Below, piece by piece: positions 21,254 to 30,716 of a DNA stretch of 64,000 bases. The DNA comes from Corticium candelabrum (Eukaryota > Porifera > Homoscleromorpha > Homosclerophorida > Plakinidae). The notes below the pieces were generated by a model. The model was not told the origin of the DNA and made no database searches. It saw only the letters and a program-made list of their open reading frames with translations. Made by a program: the position numbers and the translations under genes. The stretch is taken from positions 4,176,106 to 4,240,105 of the forward strand of contig NC_085104.1 in assembly GCF_963422355.1 (NCBI RefSeq). The letters run 5' to 3'. Position 1 is the stretch's first letter. Every line of letters begins with the position of its first letter.

Positions 21254-21619
21254 TAGAATTAGACAATGACCAAAGTAGTCAGAAGGCTCGTGACAGAGCC
21301 GATCCCAGCAGACGTCAAGACCAACAGCCTCTGCTGTACACTACCTGCAAGCGACTGTTTAAGTCACAAACAGGGGAAAAAAGACACAATTGCAACAGAG
21401 GACAAAATCGCCTAGATCCCCGGGAACGAGCAAAGGCAGGAATCAAGTGAGACAGATGCGGTCGTTTATTCACACGAGAGAGTGACAAGAAAGACATAAA
21501 TGTCATCAATGTATTTAGATTTGTGACGTATTCACCAGATAGTGACTTCCTTTTCTTACGCTTTTTACGTTTCGCCATCATCCATGTGGATGGGCAGTTG
21601 AAGGTTGACGGTTGAAGGA

Positions 21620-21621
<2 letters not shown>

Positions 21622-21670
<49 letters not shown>
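21622..21670. repeat. (GT)n microsatellite
   Basis: Perfect GT run of about 24 units inside Harbinger-3. Confidence 0.95.
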
Positions 21671-21671
<1 letters not shown>

Positions 21672-22498
21672 CTGTCTGTCATTTTTAGAGTATCTGACTT
21701 TGTATCCCACAGATAAGCCTATACCAACGTATATGTCCATCGTTCCCTGATCATCACGTTTTACAGTATACATGCCTATCCCCTCGTACATGTCCAAACT
21801 TCAATGTGATTAGCAACAGTTTTAAGCTTGTCTGTGGTATTTTACAATATAATATTAAACAGCAAACCCACTCTCAGACTGACAGAGCCAAACGTACAGA
21901 TAAACAGTCAGTCAATACGAAAGTGTAGACACTCAATCCAAATAGAGATGATTGCCTCTGTGTTTTAATTAAAAGGAAATTGCACACAGCATATATCATA
22001 GATACAATTACTATATGTGAAGTACACGAGCACTTACACTTTGCGGACGTCTTTAAGCAGTAATATTACTTTTGACATTTTGCAGTGATGATAGCGTCAC
22101 AAGAATCGTTGGTCTGCTGACAGGGGACACCGATTCAAGATCGTATGAAGAGCTATCGACAACAACAGCAGAAAGATCACCAACATTGTCAGTAGTGCAT
22201 GAGCCATCTCCCATCCAGCAAGCGACTCGTGGAGGGAAAAGGCGACGAGTCGATGACGATCCTCTCAACGCTGCAATAGCAGCCAGCATGGCTGCAATGT
22301 CCGAGATAAGGCAAGAAAAGGCCAATCAAAATGAATAGACTGAAGAGATTTCCTTTGGCAAGTCAGTTGCCGGGACCCTCTCAAGGCTATCTCCTCCCCA
22401 GAAGGCTTGGGCAAAACTGAAAATCCAAGAAGTTCTATTTAACGTTGAGTTTGGTCAGATCAACTAGAAGAATTATATTGTGTGAGTACATATCTCAG

Positions 22499-22501
<3 letters not shown>

Positions 22502-22544
<43 letters not shown>
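22502..22544. repeat. (AT)n microsatellite
   Basis: Perfect AT run of about 21 units, between the MADF-BESS remnant and the nuclease remnant of Harbinger-3. Confidence 0.95.
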
Positions 22545-22546
<2 letters not shown>

Positions 22547-22611
22547 AAAAAGAATAGATGTCCATTATTACTGTGTTCGTGTGACGATAGCGTGTTGCCA
22601 AGAGACAGCAC

Positions 22612-23839
22612 CTAATGGGCAATAAAGTACTCCATGAACTCATTTCTGACCTCTCTAGCATCTCTTGAGTTGCGATTGCTACCAAGCAAGCGTATATCCG
22701 GCATATGGCGCAAATCATTCCTCCATTCCCCAGCAACAAAACCTCCAGCTCCGTGTTCACAGTCTAGGTACCCAGGTGGGCAGTAATCACCAGTAGCCAC
22801 AGATCGAAGATAATTGTGAAGCACACAAGCTGCCTGAGTAATCTGTGTAACTTTTGCAGGTGTAGCAATAATTGTCCTTCGAAAAATCCTCCATCTAGCA
22901 GTCATGATGTCAACTGCATTTTCAACAATACGCCGAGCTCTGCTAACGCGGTAGTTGAGTATTCGTTGCTCAATTGGCACATTCTTTCCTGGGAAAGGGT
23001 GAAGGTTGGTCTTGAGTGGGAATGTCTCATCGCCAACAAAAACATAGGGGAGAATACGTTCGTTCCTCAAAGCATCAGGTTCTGGTAATTTCAAAACTCC
23101 CTACTCCAAAGCTCTTCCAAACGAGCAGTTGGAAACACACCAGCATCCCACTGCCTGCCATTGTCTCCTATATCAATGTATACAAACGATAATTGGCATC
23201 CACAACTGCCATTAAGACCACCGAATGTGCCCCTTTGTAGTTGAAATAAGTTGATCCGGCATTTGCTGGAGCTTGCATCACTATATGCTTTCCATCAATT
23301 GATCCAAGGCAATGCGGAAAATTCCATGAATTTTGGAAGTCTCTGCTAACACTTTTCCATTCCTCTGCTGCTCAAGGAATTGACAGAACTTCAGGTTGCA
23401 GACATTCCCAGATAGCTGACAGTGTCTCGTTCAAAATCTTACAAATCGTTGCTCTCCCCATTCGGAAAGTGTTGGCCAGATCTGCTTGAGAATTTCCTGT
23501 TGCTAAATAGCGCAGGGTAATAGACAATCGTTCTCCAGCTGTTATTCCGGTCGGTGGTCCCTAGCTGTCCTATATGCCAACGGATGAATGAGACTTCGTC
23601 CTACTCGCTCTAGATGGTCCGTCAAAAACGTCGGCGGTCATTCTCAAATAGCCGATGTGCCACTGGACATCGCCGAGACACATTTCCTGTATCAAATTGT
23701 GATAGGCTTCTTGCTGGAGACGTTTGGCAGGAACTGGAGCAACCAATTCTCTCTTCCTTTTCCTCTGTTGTCGTTTTCGACACAACGCAAGCACCAAAAT
23801 CGAGGTTGCAATCAGTAAAAGAGCTTCTTCATACGACAT
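22612..23839 (-). pseudogene. Harbinger-3 DDE nuclease, broken
   Basis: From 23839 downward, a helical N-terminus (AYHNLIQEMCLGD) leads into shifted frames. These carry the helix-turn-helix (TGNSQADLANTFRMGRAT, near 23480) and the first Asp block (LGSIDGKHIVM, near 23300). The piece 23094-22612 has Asp in VFVGDETFPLK and Glu in RRIVENAVDIM, then a C-terminal tail to a stop near 22612. An in-frame stop near 23375 and frameshifts near 23110 and 23570 break it. The order matches other Harbinger nucleases. Confidence 0.8.
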
Positions 23840-25223
23840 TGCAATGTGTAGCGTGCTTAAATTACGTTTTGCAAGTCAGAAAGGCTAGCGCGTTAACAAA
23901 GAGACGCAAGACGCAAACGCGTTTAATGTAAAAGCAGTTTTAATGTGAACAGAAAAAGGTGCAAGGAGACGCAAAGCTTTGCGTCTTTAATGTAAACCCG
24001 GCTTTAGATTTATAACAGCAGAGAGGCCAAGGATACGATGGTGCGGGCAACATGACGAGGCACCTGATAAGCTGTGCGGCTATTATCACTAGATCCTATC
24101 CCAAAGAGTTGTATATGCACTGCTCTTCGCACTGCCTCAATTTGTGCGTCGTTGCTACGTCAAAGATTGCAGATGTTAATAATATGTGGGGTACTTCGAA
24201 AGGCGGACTTACTTTTCTGCAGCACTCCTGAACGTTAGGCAATGCTAGAGGCGACCATCCACAATGCGCCCGCAGATCTTGTTGCTCCAGAAAAATTGAA
24301 GTTGGTAGATCTATGCCGCACGGCCCATCACGACGCTTTAACCACTTTTCAAGACTTATATATACACGTGGTCGCCACATTTGAGCAGATCAGTGATGAT
24401 AGAAAAGCATGGAGTGATGATGCTGTTTCATAACCTGGATCTCTTCTGCGTTCGATCACTGACTTTGGGATTATTACTGTCCTTTCTCTAGCATCCAATA
24501 TCATGGCTTACATACAGCCATTGACAATGGCACTGCAAGAAAAAGCTAAAGATACCGTGCAGACCTACGAAAATGCTCTGAACGTGCAGGAGACCTTCCA
24601 GAAGAAACGTGTTAGTGTAGACACGTACCAAGAAAAATGGTAGAAAGAAATTAGAGACATATCAGCTAAGGTAAAACGATATTTGTTTTCACGTCTTCTA
24701 CAGTCGTAGTTACATAAATCGATCCTTTCTATTGTTTTCTATACAAGTTGGTGTGGATGAATTCGCTCCTCGTATTTGTAGTAGACAAACACACCGCTCC
24801 AACTTACTGACGGCATCACCGTGCCAGTAAGGTAATCCGAGGTACCTCCGGACAGACTTTTACAATATACCGGCTGTAGCGAGAAAGCTTTGCTCCCGCA
24901 ATCCAAAACTCTCTCATCCTATAGCAGATCATTGGTGTGTTGTTGACGGCGCTTTTGTTGATCGAAACGAATCTACAAAGGAGGAAGAACTACGAGACGG
25001 AGAAGATGTCTGTGTGTGAGGGTGGGATGACTCCGGAAAACTTCCGTTCGTCTCATCTGAAGCTGTCTGGTAAGACTTTAGTGCATGATTATTACTAAAA
25101 TAGCGAGCGGTAAATGACATGCTGCTGAAATGCAAAAAGTTACGTTTAGATCGACTACGGGCGTTAATAAAATACCACTATTTTACGCACTGTTTCGGTC
25201 TCTAGGAGAGTATAATACTTATT

Positions 25224-26012
25224 CTAACTACAGTGTGGGCACGCCCAAGAATCGACCTCTTCTGGCATATCAGTAAGGCCTGCGTAATCGAGATGATACC
25301 ATCTCCAGCAGCACTCACACCCCACCCAAGATTGTTGCCTATCGCTGCTGCTGTCTGAGAACGAACCATTACAACCCTGGCATATGTTTTCGTCCTTTTC
25401 TTGGATTTGAACTACTATACGGTTTCTTCCTTTCTGTCCTGACGTTTGGAGTGAAGCTTTTCTTCACTTGGTAGACTTTGCAAGTTGCCGTTTGAGATCT
25501 TGCTCCTGTATTCTGCTCATGGCCTCCTCGGTGGTGAGAACTTCTCCGTAATGGGATAATTGTAATCTGGAAGATGGCTTTGGCTTCGCTTTTGCTTTTG
25601 GGGTTGCACAAACCTGAAAAAGCTTGCCAAAATGATGCTTCAGCTGCATTTTTACACCTTTTGCCGACGCGTTTGTTGTAGGAGGACTCTTTGAAGGTGT
25701 TTTTCTGGTAACTGATTCTGCAGGAGCCAACAGTGATCCAGGAACTGCTTCAGCTCTTGGATTGATTAGAGATGCTGTGCTTTGTAGAGAACTTATGGAG
25801 GTATCTGATCTCTGTTGGCATTGCCACACCAGTGTGCTGTAATGTACTCTCGACCGCTCCCTCCCATGGTTTCATGTACTGATTTGGTGCCTCTTCTTGC
25901 AATGACAAGTTCAGAGAGCAGAGATGTGCAAAAGGCTGTCTCGTCGCAGTTCCAAATTCCTTTGCTCAACTCTGCCCTAGTAAGACGAAATAGCCCTGCT
26001 GAGACGACATAG
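25224..26012 (-). pseudogene. pogo transposase: DDE start, tail and PHD finger
   Basis: The piece nearest 26012 reads GIWNCDETAFCTSLPS with the first catalytic Asp, then GGSGREYITAHWCGNA. The remaining core with the second and third acidic residues is gone. A frame from 25829 to 25464 is the Ser/Pro/Lys-rich tail. After a single in-frame TGA at 25464-25466 the same frame continues into a PHD-type zinc finger: CQGC (25380), CECC-WRWYHLDY, then WACPHC and a stop at 25224. One expected Cys is Tyr (YHLDY). PHD fingers read histone tails, so in an intact relative it could direct chromatin targeting (inference). A copy of the DDE start is duplicated at 28424-28570. Confidence 0.75.
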
Positions 26013-26660
26013 CCCTGCTTCCAGTTTGGAAAATTTCAATCCAACTACTACATCGTCTCCAATCGCTCACGACTCAATACAAACGAATATCCCTGTCACT
26101 CTGATAGCCCTCCGAGAAGAAGACGAAGCGTCTACAGGAGGCAGCCATCTTGAGGATCTACCACCACCATCTGGGATAAAGAGGTTAGATACACGTGACA
26201 TAACTAATAGATCTAACATAGACATAAGCGCAGTCATAACATCGACTAGCGTTACTCTTCCACCGATACAAATTCCATCTATACAAATACCACTCGTATT
26301 ACCAACTATTATGTCAAAAACAATGTCTACGGTATCTACCTCAATCGCCACAACAACATCAACGACATTGCCTGTTGTGACGACATCTCTTATCGGCAAT
26401 ATATTATCAACAGGTGTATCGACGCCGTCATGTATACTATCTTCCGCTGCAAACACCACACGGACGGCCGATACCAACAATATTGTATCGGCTCCGTCGA
26501 ATATACCATCTCTTGCTACTAACACCACACGAACGGCCGATACCAACAACATTATAGTAACAACAACCACAACAACCACAACAACAACGGAAGCAACAGA
26601 AGTTAACACCACAACCAGACCACCTGAGAGACGGAGTGCTCCCCCTGGGGCTAACAACCC
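25878..26660 (+). repeat. Direct repeat, left copy (pogo piece plus PLE 5' region)
   Basis: About 780 bp nearly identical to 28424-29207. It starts ACTGATTTGGTGCC in pogo transposase and ends in the Arg/Pro block before the PLE RT. The plus frame through it is open (Thr/Ser/Pro-rich, about 230 codons, no ATG at the start) and contains an internal repeat NTTRTADTNNI. Confidence 0.9.
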
Positions 26661-26991
26661 ACCCCCACCCCCATTTCCCAATTCTAATCCTGACCGGATG
26701 AGCCACTTCTCAAGGAGGATCTAGAAGACCTAATGTTAGGTTCGGTAAGATCTAGTCATCATGCCACATTTTTTAGGAACTGTCAAGAACAACAACTTAT
26801 GCCCACAGGCCTCAAAATCCATAAACCACCAGCTGTGATGGCTATAGAGACGAGACGATGACAGTCACCGACAATGGAAAACGAGTTACCTTTTCAACTA
26901 ATAAGGATAACCACAACTGTCCTCACCAATATTTTTTAGATACGGCGACGGGATATTACCAACCGGCACCGATCCCGAACACGCTACCACC

Positions 26992-28428
26992 ATGGGTACC
27001 GACAACGTATCGACCGATGCCACAGTATTTTCCGGCGATACCGACACAACCAATGATACCAACCACAACAAATTTACCACCTACAGAATACCCATACGGC
27101 CTTATAACAGGTCACATGCCCGCAGGACCCGGTATCAACACCGCCTATGCCGGCCACCTGTGGGGTCCAAGGTGGTAAACCTATCTAACTGTAATCTATC
27201 AACGGCGGAATTGTCACTATTAGACAAAGGCCTGACGTTTATCCCGCAAACATATACAACTGGGAATAAACAACTACTAAAAGACTTCGATGATTTTGCA
27301 AGAACACTGCGTATTCAATATCTGTACCACGACTCTCCGAATACAATATACGATCCGTTTAGACTTAAATCGACACGTCCCTATCTCAATAGTGGTAACA
27401 AGATCTTAGAAACTTATATTAACAACACAAGAAGCCAACTCTACCAACTACACTCAACAAGACCAAAGAGGGATAATTTAACACCTTCCGAGAGGCGAGC
27501 ACTCGTAAGTATACAAAAAAGAACCGACATTATAATAAAGAAGGCTGATAAAGGAAATTGCGTTACCGTAGAAGATACTCAAGACTATATAAGAACGGCG
27601 GAGAAACATCTTTCCGACGAGACAAAATACGAACAATTACCATTTAACACCACCGATATTACATATGACAAGATACAATCAACTGTCCTATCCCATTATT
27701 TACTCCGCAATCTCACACGAACGCAATTCCAATACGTAAGCCGACCCAAAGAACACTGCCGTACTCAACTTTTCTACACACTTAAGAAGATACATAAAGA
27801 CACGCCCGAAATACGACCTATAGTCAGCGGTTGCTTAGGACCTACGGAACTGATAAGCGCCATCACTGACTATTATTTACAACCAATTCTTCAGGAAACG
27901 CAAACCTACTTGAAAGATACGGGCCACATTCTCTCTCTTCTACGGCAACAGGAAATCAATGAACATTCATATCTCGTCACAATAGACGTTGTGGGTCTAT
28001 ATCCCTCCATCCCACATGACGAAGGCATAAAGATCGTTTCTAATCAAGTCCAAGAACACTATAAAAACAAGGGACTAACCGATATGATACGCGACTTTCT
28101 AACTCACATCCTTAAAGATAACGTCTTTCAATTTAACAACAAATATTACAGACAAATACACGGAACAGCAATGGGGACGAAAGCAGCCCCGACATATGCT
28201 TGTCTCTACATGTGGGACTTGGAGATCGATTTCTTTAAAGCCAGAATATTAAAACCTAAACCAACATTATGGTATCGTTACATTGATGATATCATAATGA
28301 TTTGGGATGATAGCCACGAAGAACTAATGGACTTTCTGGAAGAACTTAATCATTTCAATCCCCACATAAAATATACATGGACAATCTCGCAGATGCAAGT
28401 AACATTCCTCGATCTCGACCTTAACTGA
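26992..28428 (+). CDS. Penelope-like reverse transcriptase (open, 478 codons)
   Basis: Open frame from an in-frame ATG 26992; the recognisable protein begins near 27172 (VVNLSNCNLSTAELSLLDKG). RT landmarks in order: FYTLKKIHK (27772), LVTIDVVGLYPSIPHDEG (27978, motif A Asp), HGTAMGTKAAPTYA (28159), YRYIDDIIMIW (28276, catalytic YIDD) and FLDLDL (28408). The frame then hits a stop where pogo sequence starts, so the thumb end, linker and GIY-YIG nuclease are missing. Residues before about 27172 belong to a region that may be read in another frame (26858-27178). The RT core itself looks undamaged, but the element is incomplete. Confidence 0.85.
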   Translation: MGTDNVSTDATVFSGDTDTTNDTNHNKFTTYRIPIRPYNRSHARRTRYQHRLCRPPVGSKVVNLSNCNLSTAELSLLDKGLTFIPQTYTTGNKQLLKDFDDFARTLRIQYLYHDSPNTIYDPFRLKSTRPYLNSGNKILETYINNTRSQLYQLHSTRPKRDNLTPSERRALVSIQKRTDIIIKKADKGNCVTVEDTQDYIRTAEKHLSDETKYEQLPFNTTDITYDKIQSTVLSHYLLRNLTRTQFQYVSRPKEHCRTQLFYTLKKIHKDTPEIRPIVSGCLGPTELISAITDYYLQPILQETQTYLKDTGHILSLLRQQEINEHSYLVTIDVVGLYPSIPHDEGIKIVSNQVQEHYKNKGLTDMIRDFLTHILKDNVFQFNNKYYRQIHGTAMGTKAAPTYACLYMWDLEIDFFKARILKPKPTLWYRYIDDIIMIWDDSHEELMDFLEELNHFNPHIKYTWTISQMQVTFLDLDLN

Positions 28429-29207
28429 TTTGGTGCCTCTTCTTGCAATGACAAGTTCAGAGGGCAGAGATGTGCAAAAGGCTGTCTCGTCGCAGTTCCA
28501 AATTCCTTTGCTCAACTCTGCCCTAGTGAGACGAAATAGCCCTGCTGAGACGACATAGCCCTGTTTCCAGTTTGGAAAATTTCAATCCAACTACTACATC
28601 GTCTCCAATCGCTCACGACTCAATACAAACGAATATCCCTGTCACTCTGATAGCCCTCCGAGAAGAAGACGAAGCGTCTACTGGAGGCAGCCATCTTGAG
28701 GATCTACCACCACCATCTGGGATAAAGAGGTTAGATACACGTGACATAACTAATAGATCTAACATAGACATAAGCGCAGTCATAACATCGACTAGCGTTA
28801 CTCTTCCACCGATACAAATTCCATCTATACAAATACCACTCGTATTACCAACTATTATGTCAAAAACAATGTCTACGGTATCGACCTCAATCGCCACAAC
28901 AACATCAACGACATTGCCTGTTGTGACGACATCTCTTATCGGCAATATATTATCAACAGGTGTGTAGACGCCGTCATGTATACCATCTTCCGCTACAAAC
29001 ACCACACGGACGGCCGATACCAACAATATTGTATCGGCCTTGTCGAATATACCATCTCTTGCTATTAACACCACACGGACGGCCGATACCAACAACATTA
29101 TAGTAACGACAACAACAACAACGACAACAACAACAACAGAAGCAACAGAAGTTAACACCACAACCAGACCACCTGAGAGACGGAGTGCTCCTCCTGGGGC
29201 TAACCCC
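28424..29207 (+). repeat. Direct repeat, right copy
   Basis: Same content as 25878-26660 with scattered substitutions; one creates a stop (GTGTAG at about 28962). The copy therefore looks inactive relative to the left one. Confidence 0.9.
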
Positions 29208-29218
29208 CCATTTCCCAA

Positions 29219-29242
29219 CCCTAACCCTAACCCTAACCCTAA
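29219..29242 (+). repeat. Telomere-type (CCCTAA)4
   Basis: Four perfect CCCTAA units at the end of the right PLE repeat, where the left copy has the unrelated AATTCTAATCCTGACC. Confidence 0.95.
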
Positions 29243-29269
29243 GTCTGAACTACATTGGTCAGAGTAGCC

Positions 29270-29485
29270 CTATCGATGGGCACAACCATTTCCTGCAGCA
29301 CAAGGCAAGACAAGGCTTTTTCTGATTCCTCTGCGTATGTGAGGACAGTGGACAGTCCTCCAAAGCGCTTCTTGCTTGTCCCGTATGATGCTACCTTTCT
29401 TCTCCTTTAGATCTGGTAGAGCATTTCGTAGAGCTTCGTCTAAGAACTTGTTTTTTGCTCCTTTAGGTTTGTAGTGTCGCACCAT
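29270..29485 (-). pseudogene. pogo transposase N-terminal HTH
   Basis: ATG at 29485 opens MVRHYKPKGAKNKFLDEALRNAL, a psq/CENP-B-type N-terminus found in pogo-family transposases. The HTH should continue after KEKKGSI, but the frame degenerates and stops at about 29270. A block resembling LVLQEMVVPIDRATL in another frame near 29300 fits the next conserved region. The rest of the N-terminal half was displaced or lost at the Penelope insertion. Confidence 0.7.
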
Positions 29486-30629
29486 GGTCAAGCAATGAGT
29501 AGAGTTACTTCTGAGTACAGATCGATAGCGTGTTAACACGTAGAATGCTTCGATTGCACCCTAGCTACACTGTTTTGTGGTTTTTGATCTATATCACAGC
29601 GCTTAGTGGTAGTGTGCAATTGGGTTCAAGTTGTGTAAGTGGTGTAAAGGGCTGGAATAACAAGGTTCAGCGACCACAATGCGCCCGCTGCGTAGTAACA
29701 AGTCCTTAAATACTAACCCTGAGCCATAACAACGAGGCTACAAGCAACTTAATCGCTGTCTGAGGAAAGGTCAAAGGGCGACCGATGTGCGGTTACAATT
29801 GGAAATGGATTGCGTATCATCGTCAAGAACGCAGTGCAAGATTGTGGTCACGTGCCTGGAGATACCCGTGTCCGGATTTACCCCGGATTACCTTACTACA
29901 ATTTGGTCGAGACCATCAAGTTGTTGGATGAAGTCGTCAGCCACATGAAAAACTCTTTACAACACAACATAGCTTAGCAGTTAAAGGTACGTCGTTAGTC
30001 CCATCAGTATTCGTTAGGTGTCCAGAGTCGCCCAGACGTAATACCTTGGAGGTAGAAAAGAGTATGGGGCTGAACTATCATCAGGTAGATTTCGTCCTGG
30101 AACGATTCGAGCGTAACTAGATGTCTGGCAATGTGCTGTCGGCAAATGCAGCCCATATGATGTTCCTCGAACCCCAACAGAAGCTCTACATTCCTCAAGT
30201 GGCATGATTGTTAACTAGATTTGCCATTTGCTGTTATTAATCTGCACTTGGACGGTAACGACGTGCTCCTACTCCAGGGTCTGAAAGTTACCTAAGAAGC
30301 AGACTGCACGATGAACCAAGTACGTTTAGCTGGGTTGGCAGTGCTCCACACGCCTGCGACTTGACTGCCATGTAGATGACGTGATCAAGATCTTTGCCAG
30401 ACAGAACAGCAAGAGCATCATGCAACCTAACCCTAGAGACTCAGAGAGAACAACTGAGTCTGCATAAGTGAATTCATGAAAGATGTCACGGCACACCCTA
30501 CATGGTCTTGTTTCTATTCTTTTTCGAACGGCAACCCTACGTCTTTCTCATTTTTTCAAAATGTTTTTGTACTTTTTATATTTATGTGGTATACTAGTTG
30601 TAATGTATCAGTAGGTGGCGCCTCGCATT

Positions 30630-30630
<1 letters not shown>

Positions 30631-30706
<76 letters not shown>
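30631..30706. repeat. (GT)n microsatellite
   Basis: About 38 perfect GT units immediately left of a 5'-truncated LINE; it may mark the insertion point. Confidence 0.95.
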
Positions 30707-30709
<3 letters not shown>

Positions 30710-30716
30710 TGTCCGT

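Larger units (their letters stand above)
20660..22467 (+). pseudogene. Harbinger-3 MADF-BESS protein remnant
   Basis: The block CTWDISHPLYKHRNAKSEAWQRI (near 20722) is a clear MADF DNA-binding domain, here split over two frames (start in another frame at about 20681). After a long decayed region a frame at 22072-22467 resumes. It has an acidic/Ser segment, a basic patch GGKRRRV, one in-frame TAG at 22336, then FGKSVAGTLSRLSPPQKAWAKLKIQEVLFN, which fits the BESS protein-interaction motif. MADF-BESS pairing is typical of insect and other invertebrate regulators and of some Harbinger accessory proteins. Non-functional here. Confidence 0.65.
20471..24003. mobile_element. PIF/Harbinger transposon 3 (MADF/BESS type)
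   Basis: The inverted ends read AGCCGGTTTACATTAAAG (left) and AGCCGGGTTTACATTAAA (right, reverse complement), flanked by TTA at 20468-20470 and 24004-24006. A MADF-BESS-type protein is encoded on plus and a Harbinger nuclease on minus, both broken. Several microsatellites have grown inside: a mixed GT/GC tract at 21160-21249, (GT)n at 21622-21670 and (AT)n at 22502-22544. It interrupts a hAT-like gene. Confidence 0.9.
26013..29245 (+). mobile_element. Penelope-like element 2 with partial tandem copy, inside pogo
   Basis: A PLE 5' region (Thr/Ser/Pro-rich frame) and RT run from about 26013 to 28428. Then 146 bases of pogo sequence and the same 5' region repeat (28424-29207), ending near a telomere-like (CCCTAA)4. 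No GIY-YIG domain follows the RT because the second repeat begins there. The arrangement (repeat, RT, repeat) resembles the partial tandem structures of PLEs, but the repeat includes host pogo sequence, so a later duplication or a long target duplication is equally possible. Exact left boundary uncertain. Confidence 0.65.
24830..29893. mobile_element. pogo-like transposon with PHD-tailed transposase
   Basis: The inverted ends start AGGTAATCCGAGGTACC and AGGTAATCCGGGGTAAA and share about 25 bp with a few mismatches. They are flanked by TA at 24828-24829 and 29894-29895. The uninterrupted target is visible at 9331-9345, the homologous hAT-gene copy (GTGCCAGTACTA). The transposase is on minus: HTH at 29485, first acidic residue of the DDE core near 25980, C-terminal PHD finger near 25224-25382. 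A Penelope element has split it. The middle of the catalytic core is missing, so it is non-autonomous. Confidence 0.9.
20190..30466 (+). pseudogene. hAT/ZMYM1-like gene copy 2, split by two transposons
   Basis: The gene pieces are 20190-20467, 24007-24829 and 29894-30466. The first has the DUF4371-type block NKEHFTIVLRFVDKGLNIREE. Harbinger-3 is inserted after it. The second has RGQGYDGAGNM, HCSSHCLNLCVVATSKIADVNNMW and SNIMAYIQPLTMALQEKAKD, and an exon end AAG/GTAAAA (24670). The acceptor TATACAG of copy 1 is mutated to TATACAAG, shifting the frame by one base. Exon VGVDEFAPRICSRQTHRSN is then split by the pogo element at a TA. The last part holds LDEVVSHM, the dimerisation remnant and a tail resembling VDDVIKIFARQNS. 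In-frame stops (24006 region, 24642) confirm decay. The family comprises domesticated or mobile hAT transposases. Confidence 0.75.

Noticed and set aside
26067-26681. Minus-strand Val-rich frame of 204 codons (and its repeat at 28613-29218)
   Set aside because: Mirror of the Thr/Ser/Pro-rich PLE frame on plus; composition is a codon-shadow effect.
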